This document shows positions 43,391 through 51,953 of a stretch of DNA of 64,000 bases, piece by piece. A model generated the notes under the pieces. It was not told where the DNA came from and made no database searches. It saw only the letters and a program-made list of their open reading frames with translations. Position 1 is the stretch's first letter; each line of letters begins with the position of its first letter. Origin of the DNA: Pseudobacillus wudalianchiensis (lineage in GTDB: Bacteria; Bacillota; Bacilli; Bacillales; Domibacillaceae); the NCBI RefSeq assembly GCF_001685015.1, contig NZ_MAYT01000027.1:23435-87434 (forward strand), read 5' to 3'. Both the position numbers and the translations under genes were made by a program.

Positions 43391-43775
43391 AGTTTTTCCT
43401 CCTTCCATAATTAATATAGTTAGTATTTGTAATTTCATGAAAAATATACAGGAGGATCTTATAAATAAAAAACACACTTAATGAACAGTACGTAGATATT
43501 GTTCATCTTCGACTGCATGGCCCTTTTCTGAACAAAAAAACCCTGCATATCAACACAAGATTTTTAATTAAACTTTATTTTAAACTTCGCATCTTTTTTA
43601 TAATTGATCAGACATTCCTATAAATTATTAAATTTTACTCCGAAGCTACAAATTGAAAAAGTACACTTTTATATGCCCGTAAATTACTTGTAATAATATT
43701 CACTTATCGTATTGTTTCAGAGTCACACATATATGGAACAGTTGCTATAACAAGATATTATGCTGTTAAATAAAA
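43391..43775. other. AT-rich gap without a gene
   Basis: About 385 nt of AT-rich sequence carrying the promoter region of the WGxxGxxG gene. No frame on either strand is supported. Confidence 0.5.
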
Positions 43776-43808
43776 AGAGGAGAAAAAGATGAACCTTTTT
43801 TCTCCTCT
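43776..43808 (-). terminator. Terminator of the amidohydrolase operon
   Basis: AGAGGAGAAAAA (43776-43787) pairs with TTTTTCTCCTCT (43797-43808). On the minus strand the stem ends CTCCTCTTTTT, about 90 nt past the stop codon. Confidence 0.8.
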
Positions 43809-43895
43809 CTCAGATCTCACTATTTTACTTCCTCCTTCACCATTCTGCCAAACACTTTTGACGATCGGTGGTGAATGCGTCGTTTTTCATGCTAT

Positions 43896-45011
43896 TTACA
43901 GTTCGGCAAGTCCTTTAAACAGTTCAACTGCCGTTTCAATAATATCATCCTGAAAGTCATACTCATACGTATGCACTTGCGGATATTCCTCGCCATTTCC
44001 AATATAGCACATGGCTCCTTTTGTCAGCTTCAAGTAGTGCCCATAATCTTCCGAGCCGCGAAAAGCTTCTTGCATTTCTATCACTGGCATCCCTTTTTGC
44101 TTGCAAACTTGACGTATTTTATCAGAGCTTTCTTTAGAATTCACCGTTTCAGGAAAAACATCATTATAAGAGAAGCTGACCTTTAAGCCGTATTGTTCTG
44201 CTTGAGCTTGAGCAGCCTCTTCTAAATTTTTTTGAAGCTTATCCAGCTCTTCTTCGTACAGTGCACGAATCGTCAAAAGCAAATTTCCTTTGCTTGCTGA
44301 GATCCCGAAGGCTTTTTCGCCAATGTCTACCTGGACTACTGTGCAAAGGACTAACCCTTTGTTGTTTTCAGGAGAAATGAATTCGGGAATGGCATCAATC
44401 ACCTTTGCGATGGCAAAAGCCGGGTTCACTCCGTCTTCCGGCTGGCTCGCATGGGCAGGTGATCCTTCCATATGAATGGTCATTCCTTTAGAAGCACAAT
44501 GAGCGGTCCCATCAATCACATTAACAGAATGGAGAGCCATGCCGCTCATGTTATGGTAGGCAAAAATCTCTTCAATCTGATGTTCCTTAATAAAAGAAGC
44601 ACACTCTACCGCGCCATCTCCCGTTTCCTCGGCATGTTGGAAAAGGAAAAAGATATTTTTATCGGCGCCCTTCTGGTCAACTTCTAATGCAAATCCCGCT
44701 AGGCTCGCAGCATGGCCGTCATGTCCACATTTATGAGAGACGCCCGGGACTTGAGAAGCGTGTGGAACATCGAGCCTTTCCTCCATAGGAAGTGCATCGA
44801 AGTCTGCACGAAACGCTATATTTTTTTTCCCTTCTCCTGCGCGGTAAATCGCATAAAACCAAAGGCCCTTATCAACAACTTCTAATTTTGTGTGCGTTTT
44901 AATAAAATCGATTAAATGCTGCTTTGTCCAAACCTCATGATTAGAGAGTTCCGGATGCTGGTGTAATTCATGACGCAGTTGTTTTGCTAATTCTAAATTT
45001 CTTGTCTCCAA
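43896..45011 (-). CDS. M20-family amidohydrolase (N-acyl-amino-acid type)
   Basis: A 371-residue metallo-amidohydrolase. Metal ligands are visible in HKCGHDGHAAS, QHAEETGDGA and FRGSEDYGHYL; a dimerisation domain lies between. It should remove acyl groups from amino acids or similar amides. TTG 45011 follows AAAGGAG by 9 nt. It is the last gene of a three-gene unit with a paralogue and an MFS transporter. The substrate is unknown. Confidence 0.88.
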   Translation of the reverse strand: METRNLELAKQLRHELHQHPELSNHEVWTKQHLIDFIKTHTKLEVVDKGLWFYAIYRAGEGKKNIAFRADFDALPMEERLDVPHASQVPGVSHKCGHDGHAASLAGFALEVDQKGADKNIFFLFQHAEETGDGAVECASFIKEHQIEEIFAYHNMSGMALHSVNVIDGTAHCASKGMTIHMEGSPAHASQPEDGVNPAFAIAKVIDAIPEFISPENNKGLVLCTVVQVDIGEKAFGISASKGNLLLTIRALYEEELDKLQKNLEEAAQAQAEQYGLKVSFSYNDVFPETVNSKESSDKIRQVCKQKGMPVIEMQEAFRGSEDYGHYLKLTKGAMCYIGNGEEYPQVHTYEYDFQDDIIETAVELFKGLAEL

Positions 45012-45040
45012 TTTAAGTATCTCCTTTTAAGTAGTTATTG

Positions 45041-46231
45041 TTAGTTGTTAGCGTTATGGTTCAGCCAGCTGATTGCACTATGCACAACGACAGCTACACC
45101 CAGTGGAATGACTCCTTCATCCAAGATCAGATTTGGATTATGAAGCGGATAATTTTTATCTCCTAAGCCATTGGCACCTGCCCACATAAACATCGTCGGA
45201 ACGAGATTGCTAATATAAGAAAAATCTTCTGTGCCGGCTAATGGCTCTTCATTTACTTCTAAATTGTCTGCTCCAACTACTTCTTGAACAAATGGTGCCA
45301 CTTGATCACATAAATCTTCGTTATTATATAAAGAAGGGGTTGAGATCGTTTCAAGTTCATACGTTCCGCGCAGCATGTTCACTGTAGCATCAATAATTTC
45401 TTGAACTCTTTTGAACAAATGATCTCTTACTTTAGGATTGAAAGAACGTAAAGTGGCATCTAAATGGGCCATATCAGGAATGATATTGGCTACCGTGCCT
45501 CCGCCCATTTTTCCAATGACAAGAACCGCTCTTTCCTGCGGGTCTACTTCCTTCCCGACTAAAGCATTTAATTGACTATAGATTGAATTCACAATCATCA
45601 ATGGATCAATCGCCTTTTGAGGTTCAGAGCTGTGACCGCCCTTCCCTTGCACTTTCAAGAAAAAGCCGTCTAATGAGGAAGCTGCAATTCCTGGTTTATA
45701 ACCGAATTTTCCAACTTCCAATGACGGGTCAACATGCAGGGCAAGAGCCGCATCTACTTTCGGATTTTCCAATAAACCATGGGCGATCATGTCCTTTGCC
45801 CCTTGACCAATTTCCTCAGCCGGCTGGAACATGATTTTGACCGTTCCGTTAATCTCATTTTCTTTTTCCTTTAATAGCTTGGCCGCTCCAAACATGAACG
45901 TTGTATGGATATCATGGCCGCATGCATGCATATAGTTATTGGTTGATTTAAATGGCAAATCTGTATGTTCAGCCATTGGAAGTGCATCCATGTCTCCTCT
46001 TAATAAAATGGTTTTGCCGTTTCCATTTCCAATGGTTACAACCAAACCTGCTTTTCCGACTCTCTTCGGCTCAATCCCCATATTTTTCAATGTTTCTTCA
46101 ACGTATGCTGCTGTATGAGGCAAATCAAAGCCGATTTCAGGGTTTTGATGAAGGTGTCTGCGGTGTTTAACTAGTTCTTCCTTTACTTCCTGTGCACGTA
46201 ATAAAGTACTATTTGTTATAGCGTGAGTCAC
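45041..46231 (-). CDS. M20-family amidohydrolase (hippurate hydrolase-like)
   Basis: A 396-residue enzyme related to hippurate hydrolase and IAA-amino acid hydrolase. Ligand motifs are YMHACGHDIHTTF, MFQPAEEIGQGAKDM and LAGTEDFSYIS; the HxSEPQKAIDP segment is in the dimer domain. It cleaves N-acyl or aryl-amides of amino acids. GTG 46231 follows AAGGGGG by 7 nt. It lies 29 nt before its paralogue, suggesting the two handle related amides taken up by the MFS protein upstream. Confidence 0.88.
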   Translation of the reverse strand: MTHAITNSTLLRAQEVKEELVKHRRHLHQNPEIGFDLPHTAAYVEETLKNMGIEPKRVGKAGLVVTIGNGNGKTILLRGDMDALPMAEHTDLPFKSTNNYMHACGHDIHTTFMFGAAKLLKEKENEINGTVKIMFQPAEEIGQGAKDMIAHGLLENPKVDAALALHVDPSLEVGKFGYKPGIAASSLDGFFLKVQGKGGHSSEPQKAIDPLMIVNSIYSQLNALVGKEVDPQERAVLVIGKMGGGTVANIIPDMAHLDATLRSFNPKVRDHLFKRVQEIIDATVNMLRGTYELETISTPSLYNNEDLCDQVAPFVQEVVGADNLEVNEEPLAGTEDFSYISNLVPTMFMWAGANGLGDKNYPLHNPNLILDEGVIPLGVAVVVHSAISWLNHNANN

Positions 46232-46290
46232 TTTAAATCCCCCTTATAACTTTTTGAATCCAGCCTAACAAATGAAATTCATTCAAAGCA

Positions 46291-47556
46291 TTACAAAGCT
46301 TCTATACTTTTTGCTTCCTCTGCAGGATGAAACTGCGGTTTTGTTTTACTAGCGATAAAGAATAAAACAAACTGAACAATAGCAAGTCCGATTAATACAT
46401 CTAGAAGCAATGTATACGAATGGTTAATATTGAAAATTGCTCCTGATACGACTGGAGTAATGGCCGCACCGAGTGAGATAAAGATGGAAACAACACCGTA
46501 TTTGGCACCGTATTCTCTCTCTCCATAGAGAGCTCCTGTAAGATAGGCTGGTGTGACGGTAATAGCGGTAGAACCAATTCCCGAAAAAATAGTGTAGAGA
46601 ACCGCTGGAACCACTACGTTCGCTTTCATTAAAAATAGGAAACTGACCAAACTTGATGCCGAAATAAGCAATAACGTCGTAATCAATCCGAGTTTATCAA
46701 ATAATCTTCCTACCAATAATTTTCCGACAATAACCATTGCTGATCCTAATGATAGAAGCAAAGCAGCAGTTTTAGCCGTTGTGCCGATACTAGCTAAATA
46801 TGGAGCAAGGTTAATCAGCATTGTATTCACAACAATACCGCCAATTAAAATCGCTGCACACAGAGCCCAAAATGACCCTGATTTAAATGTTTCTCCTTGA
46901 CTCGTACCTGCTAATACTTTATTTTGCACAGCATCTAACGTTAGTGCTTCTCCTAATGGCGCTAACCCTTTATCAGCAGGGTGTAATTTAATAACAAAGA
47001 CTGCTAATGGAATTAAGACCACGGCGATTAAAATTCCAATAATAAGGTAAGCTGTTCTCCAGTCATAAGCTGAAATAAGCCAGTTTACAACAGGGCTCAT
47101 AATGACGCCCCCGAAACCGCTTCCGGCAAGAGCAATCCCTAAACATAAACCGCGTTTTTCATTAAACCAATTTGTAATCAGAACAGATCCTGGTATCATC
47201 GCACCTCCGGACATACCAGCACCCATAAGGATGGCAAATAAATAGAAATGAATCAGTTTTGTTGAGAAAGAAAATCCAATAAAAGCAAGAGCTGAAATTG
47301 AAATAAATAACGTTAAATACACTCTTACATCCATTTTTTTCATTAATTTTCCGGCAAACGGTCCAGTAACCATCGCAGCTAAGGCCATGATGGTGAAATA
47401 TAACATGAATTGAGAGGCACTAAATCCGAGTTCCTTTGTGACGGGCAGGATAAATAATGAAACCAAGTTTGCAATTGGAGCATAAATAAATGTCATAATC
47501 AAGAAGGCAGCTGCCACAATCCACCATCCGTAAAAAATTCCGCCTTTTTTGTTCAT
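46291..47556 (-). CDS. MFS transporter, OFA (oxalate/formate) type
   Basis: A 421-residue transporter with 12 membrane helices. The N-terminus GIFYGWWIVAAAFLIMTFIY and MIPGSVLITNWFNEKRGLCL are typical of the OFA group, which moves small carboxylates. It heads a unit with two M20 amidohydrolases, so it probably imports their substrate (an acylated amino acid or other carboxylate) or exports the product. AAAGGATGG precedes ATG 47556. A cre-like site lies about 170 nt upstream. Confidence 0.88.
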   Translation of the reverse strand: MNKKGGIFYGWWIVAAAFLIMTFIYAPIANLVSLFILPVTKELGFSASQFMLYFTIMALAAMVTGPFAGKLMKKMDVRVYLTLFISISALAFIGFSFSTKLIHFYLFAILMGAGMSGGAMIPGSVLITNWFNEKRGLCLGIALAGSGFGGVIMSPVVNWLISAYDWRTAYLIIGILIAVVLIPLAVFVIKLHPADKGLAPLGEALTLDAVQNKVLAGTSQGETFKSGSFWALCAAILIGGIVVNTMLINLAPYLASIGTTAKTAALLLSLGSAMVIVGKLLVGRLFDKLGLITTLLLISASSLVSFLFLMKANVVVPAVLYTIFSGIGSTAITVTPAYLTGALYGEREYGAKYGVVSIFISLGAAITPVVSGAIFNINHSYTLLLDVLIGLAIVQFVLFFIASKTKPQFHPAEEAKSIEAL

Positions 47557-47719
47557 ATAAAACTATCCATCCTTTGCTATGTTTTTTTATCTTCATATGA
47601 ATTGGTACTTTATAAAGCAAATTAAGTAATAAATGCTTAGTGTCTCCCAGTCATAAGCCAACCAAGCTATTCTCTTTAAACACTCCTCCCTCTACTAAAA
47701 CAACTGGGTATTATTTTAA

Positions 47720-47750
47720 AAAACCAATTGAAAACGCTTCCCTTGGTTTT
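47720..47750. promoter_or_regulatory. cre-like site nested in an 8-bp dyad
   Basis: TTGAAAACGCTTCCC (47728-47742) fits the CcpA site WTGNAANCGNWNNCW at all but the last base. It is framed by AAAACCAA (47720-47727) and TTGGTTTT (47743-47750). It lies upstream of the MFS/amidohydrolase operon, so catabolite repression is likely. Confidence 0.6.
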
Positions 47751-48301
47751 AATTTAAAATGCAATTTTTGTGCCAAAAATATATTTTCCTCTCGGATAAT
47801 AGCTCATTTTCAAGAAAATTAGCAATAAACCTGTTAAATAAGGATTTTTTAAAATATTTTTTATTACTCACAAATGCGTGTGGAAAGGAGTATCTATTAC
47901 AAATTCCAAATTATTCAAAAATAATGATAGTGAGTAAAATAATTTTTACTAAATAGGTAAAAATTATTTTACAATAAAAGAATATAGAGAAAGGCTTTTG
48001 GGTGGTTTGATTTATTTGACGAAAGTGAATTGTTAATGAAGCAAGAAATGGGTTCCAAGGAATATCCGCCCACAAGTCCTTTAGAATCCAACATGAGGGG
48101 TTCGGTTCATTTGGCTCTATTATTTGCCCTCTCCTTTTTCATGATAAATCCGCTCATTTCCTTAAAATTCCTGCTTCTAAAAAATCCGGAATAAAATGAA
48201 TGTGAAACAGACAACCTACAAGTGAAGCTACCATCAGCGGGCAGATGATTCGCTAATGGTTAGTTATGACAAATGGTTATGAATGCGAGGAGGTAAACGA
48301 G
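47751..48301. other. Gap without a supported gene
   Basis: About 550 AT-rich nt between the cre-like site and the UPF0180 gene. Several short frames appear on the plus strand but none has a ribosome site or a recognisable product. Confidence 0.5.
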
Positions 48302-48547
48302 ATGAAGAAAAGAATAGCTGTAGAACAATCATTAACGAACGTTACTCAGGCTCTTCGAGAAAAAGGCTATGATGTAGTAGATTTAAAAACAGTTGAGGAT
48401 TTAAAAACCTGTTCAGCTTGCGTTATCACAGGAATGGATTCTAACATCATGGGTATGCAGGATACATTCACGGAGGCGCCTGTCATTGAAGCAAACGGCC
48501 TATCTGCTGATGAAGTTTGCCGCGAGATAGAGCAAAGAGCACATTAA
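48302..48547 (+). CDS. UPF0180 family protein (YkuS-like)
   Basis: An 81-residue cytosolic protein of the UPF0180 family. The N-terminus MKKRIAVEQSLTNVTQALRE and CSACVITGMDSNIMGMQDT match B. subtilis YkuS; ADEVCREIEQR ends the domain. Its role is unknown. GAGGAGG precedes ATG 48302. It stands alone and has its own terminator. Confidence 0.88.
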   Translation: MKKRIAVEQSLTNVTQALREKGYDVVDLKTVEDLKTCSACVITGMDSNIMGMQDTFTEAPVIEANGLSADEVCREIEQRAH

Positions 48548-48557
48548 AACCTTCTTG

Positions 48558-48607
48558 AAAACCAAAATCGGGCCTAACGCAAATCAAAAGCCCGGTTCTG
48601 GTTTTTA
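48558..48607 (+). terminator. Terminator after the UPF0180 gene
   Basis: AAAACCA and CGGGC pair with GCCCG and TGGTTTT across a 16-nt loop, then T5. Confidence 0.82.
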
Positions 48608-48713
48608 TTTATGTACTAACATTCATAGGAAAAAGAACCTTCTAAGCACGAGATCCCCTGCTAGGAATATATTATTAATTAAAAGCTAGATCCTTCAAGC
48701 AGGAGTGATGAAT

Positions 48714-50129
48714 ATGAATATACATATCGTTCGAAGGGGCGATAGTTTGTGGGCGATTGCACGGCAGTACCGAACGAGTGTCAATCAAATAATTTCTGCT
48801 AATCAGTTAGATCAACCGGACGTGCTTGTGGTTGGGCAAGCACTTGTTATCCCCTCCCCTATGATGACTCATACAGTTAGACAAGGAGAAACACTTGGAA
48901 ATATTGCCTCAAGATACGGTGTTACCGTTCAAGCAATTGTTACTGAGAATCAGCTAATCGATGCCTCTAGAATTTATCCAGGCCAAATATTAAGAGTACC
49001 CATTACCCGCCACACAGTGCAAGCAGGCGAAACATTAGCAGAAATTGCTAGACGCTACGGAACAACCGTTCAAGCTCTTGTCCGTATAAATGGCATAACC
49101 AATCCTCAATATATAGCCATTGGACAAATTATCCGCATACCAGAAAGAATCAAACCCATTAAGGAAGTAAACGCCTTTATTACAAGAATGGATCAACGGG
49201 CAATCGAAGAAGTTCAAGAGTTAGGAAAATACCTCACGTATCTTTCTCCTTTCACCTATTCAGTTGGAACGGACGGGTCGCTTACCCAGCTGCGGGAAAG
49301 TTCTTTGCTGGAAGCCGCCAGAGAACAAAGGATTACACCTCTTCTTGTTCTTACTAATTTTTCTGAGGGAAACTTTAGCTCTGATACTGCCGCTGCTATA
49401 CTCCGCAACCCGACATTGCAGGATCAAATAATTACTAACATACTTCGTGTCAGTAGAGAAAAAGGATATGCAGGGTTAAATATTGACTTTGAATATGTTT
49501 ATCCCGAAGACAGAGAAAATTATAATGCGTTTTTACGACGGATCGTTGCCCGACTTCGTCCGCTTGGATTGTTAGTCTCTACTTCCCTAGCCCCCAAGGT
49601 TAGTGCAGAGCAAAAAGGCATTTTATATGAGGCTCATGACTATGAAGCACATGGTAAAATTGTTGATTTCGTTGTACTCATGACGTATGAATGGGGATGG
49701 TCTGGCGGTCGTCCTTTAGCCATCGCTCCCATTAATCAAGTAAGACGTGTTTTGGACTATGCCGTAACGGTGATCCCTCGTAATAAAATCATGATGGGGG
49801 CACCGCTTTACGGACGTGATTGGAATATACCATGGGTACAAGGAACAAGAGCGAGAACAGTTAGCCCGAAAAGAGCGATTCAATTAGCTGCTAAATACGG
49901 AGCGGCTATCCAATACCAAGAAACATATCAGGCACCATTTTTCCGCTATACAGATGAAAATGGCCAAGAGCACGAAGTATGGTTTGAAGATGCGCGAAGT
50001 GCTCAGGCAAAGTTTGATACAGTAAAACAATATGGCCTGCGCGGGATCAGCTATTGGGTACTAGGAAGTCCATTTCCAGAAAATTGGCCTGTTCAGGATT
50101 GGAATTTCACAGCTAGAAAAAGGATTTAA
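48714..50129 (+). CDS. sleL: Spore cortex-lytic enzyme: three LysM domains plus GH18 (SleL/YaaH-like)
   Basis: A 471-residue protein without a signal peptide. Three LysM repeats occupy about 1-145 (HIVRRGDSLWAIARQY, HTVRQGETLGNIASRY, HTVQAGETLAEIARRY), which bind peptidoglycan. Residues about 150-471 form a GH18 glycosidase whose catalytic DxE lies in GLNIDFEYVYPED, with MTYEWGWSGG and GISYWVLGSPFPEN further on. SleL (YaaH) enzymes are N-acetylglucosaminidases that break down spore cortex fragments at germination. SleL usually has two LysM domains, so the third is unusual. ATG 48714 is preferred over 48708 and GTG 48705 because AGGAG at 48701-48705 is 8 nt away. Confidence 0.9.
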   Translation: MNIHIVRRGDSLWAIARQYRTSVNQIISANQLDQPDVLVVGQALVIPSPMMTHTVRQGETLGNIASRYGVTVQAIVTENQLIDASRIYPGQILRVPITRHTVQAGETLAEIARRYGTTVQALVRINGITNPQYIAIGQIIRIPERIKPIKEVNAFITRMDQRAIEEVQELGKYLTYLSPFTYSVGTDGSLTQLRESSLLEAAREQRITPLLVLTNFSEGNFSSDTAAAILRNPTLQDQIITNILRVSREKGYAGLNIDFEYVYPEDRENYNAFLRRIVARLRPLGLLVSTSLAPKVSAEQKGILYEAHDYEAHGKIVDFVVLMTYEWGWSGGRPLAIAPINQVRRVLDYAVTVIPRNKIMMGAPLYGRDWNIPWVQGTRARTVSPKRAIQLAAKYGAAIQYQETYQAPFFRYTDENGQEHEVWFEDARSAQAKFDTVKQYGLRGISYWVLGSPFPENWPVQDWNFTARKRI

Positions 50130-50155
50130 GCTTCATCTTCTAGTATCTAATAAAC

Positions 50156-50192
50156 AAGCGCCAGCCTTCTATAATGCTTAAGGCTGGCGCTT
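50156..50192. terminator. Bidirectional terminator between sleL and fhs
   Basis: AAGCGCCAGCCTT (50156-50168) pairs perfectly with 50180-50192; it lies between two convergent genes. Confidence 0.88.
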
Positions 50193-50212
50193 ATCTTCTT
50201 ATGTGTTTCTAA

Positions 50213-51892
50213 TTACATTAAACCAGTAATATTGCCTTCTGTATCAATATCCATATTCAATGCTGCCGGCTGTTTAGGGAGTCCTGGCATTGTCATAATA
50301 TCCCCGGTCAAACAGACGAGGAATCCTGCCCCTAATTTTGGGATAATCTCTCTAACTGTAATGGTAAAACCTTCTGGCCGGCCTGTTAGTTTCGGTTCAT
50401 CTGTAAAGGAGTATTGAGTTTTCGCCATACATACAGGCAATGCATCCCAGCCGTTCTGCTCAATATCTACTAATTGCTTGAGTGCTTTATCGGTAAGCTG
50501 TACCTCTTCCCCACCGTACACTTCTCTTACAATCGTTCTAATTTTATTGACTACTTTATCTTTGACATCGTACAGGGGAGCGAATTGATTCGGCTTGTTT
50601 AGCTGCTTTATCACAAGTTCAGCAAGTTCAAGCCCGCCTTGCCCGCCTTTTTCCCACACATCTGTTACAGCCGCTGCCACACCGTGCGTTTGACACCATT
50701 GAAGAATTTCCCTAATTTCTTCCGGCGTGTCAGAGATAAAACGATTTACCGCAATAACCGGTTCTATTCCGAAACGGCGAATTGTATCAATGTGTTTTTC
50801 TAAATTTGGCATTCCTGCTCGTACAGCGCTCTTATTTTCTTCTTTTAATTGCTGCTTTGGAACGCCTCCGTGCATTTTAAGTGCTCGTGCTGTTGCCACG
50901 ATCACAACGGCATCTGGCGAAAAATGACCTTGCCGCGCTTTAATATGCATAAATTTTTCAGCACCCAAATCTGCTCCAAATCCGGCTTCTGTTACAACAA
51001 TGTCAGCAAGCTGGCGTGCAGTATTGGTCGCCATAATAGAATTACAGCCGTGAGCAATATTAGCAAAAGGGCCGCCGTGAATAAGAGCTGGCGTGCCCTC
51101 GATCGTTTGGACAAGATTCGGCTTCAACGCCTCTTTGAGCAGAACCGTTAATGCCCCTTCTACTCCTAAATCCCGTACTGTCACCGGCTCTTTCCCGTAT
51201 GTATAGCCGATGACAATTCGTCCTAGACGCTCTTTTAAGTCTGTTAAATTGGCTGACAAACAAAGGACCGCCATGATTTCAGAGGCAACCGTAATATCAA
51301 AACCATCTTCACGCGGTATGCCGTGAGCGGGCCCTCCTAACCCGATTGTAATGTTGCGTAACGCACGATCATTCAGATCAAGTACCCGTTTCCATATAAT
51401 TCTTCGAGGGTCGATTTGCAGCTGGTTTCCTTGATGGAGATGATTGTCGATCAAGGCGCTAAGAGCATTGTTCGCTGCTGTGATGGCATGGAGATCCCCG
51501 TTAAAATGAAGATTAATTTCTTCCATCGGCAGCACTTGGGCATAACCGCCGCCGGTTGCCCCGCCTTTCATCCCCATTACGGGTCCGAGAGAAGGCTCAC
51601 GCAATGCTACCATCGTCTTTTCTCCCCTTTGAGATAAAGCGTCAGCTAGTCCAACCGTTACCGTTGATTTGCCTTCTCCTGCTGGCGTCGGACTAATCGC
51701 CGTTACTAACACCACTTTTCCATCTGCTAGCTTTTTAGGCAGTGCAGATACATCGATCTTAGCTTTATACTTTCCGTATTGTTCAACTGCCTCTTCAGGG
51801 ATGCCTGCAGTCTCGGCAATTTCTTTGATTGGGCGCATTTGAGCTTTCTTTGCTATTTCTAAATCTGTTAACGGGGTTTGAATATTTGTCAC
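50213..51892 (-). CDS. fhs: Formate-tetrahydrofolate ligase
   Basis: A 559-residue ligase that makes 10-formyl-THF from formate, THF and ATP. The nucleotide loop [31 protein letters not shown] and [14 protein letters not shown] are signature regions, and the length is standard. GTG 51892 is preferred: GCAGGG lies 6 nt before it, and a TATAAT -10 box (51924-51919 on the minus strand) lies so close to the upstream ATG 51916 that the transcript would begin at or after that ATG. It is monocistronic. Confidence 0.95.
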   Translation of the reverse strand: MTNIQTPLTDLEIAKKAQMRPIKEIAETAGIPEEAVEQYGKYKAKIDVSALPKKLADGKVVLVTAISPTPAGEGKSTVTVGLADALSQRGEKTMVALREPSLGPVMGMKGGATGGGYAQVLPMEEINLHFNGDLHAITAANNALSALIDNHLHQGNQLQIDPRRIIWKRVLDLNDRALRNITIGLGGPAHGIPREDGFDITVASEIMAVLCLSANLTDLKERLGRIVIGYTYGKEPVTVRDLGVEGALTVLLKEALKPNLVQTIEGTPALIHGGPFANIAHGCNSIMATNTARQLADIVVTEAGFGADLGAEKFMHIKARQGHFSPDAVVIVATARALKMHGGVPKQQLKEENKSAVRAGMPNLEKHIDTIRRFGIEPVIAVNRFISDTPEEIREILQWCQTHGVAAAVTDVWEKGGQGGLELAELVIKQLNKPNQFAPLYDVKDKVVNKIRTIVREVYGGEEVQLTDKALKQLVDIEQNGWDALPVCMAKTQYSFTDEPKLTGRPEGFTITVREIIPKLGAGFLVCLTGDIMTMPGLPKQPAALNMDIDTEGNITGLM

Positions 51893-51953
51893 ATTTTTCC
51901 CTGCTTTCTTTTTCATTTATTATAGTCTAAAAAAATAAAAAAAGAACAGAAGT

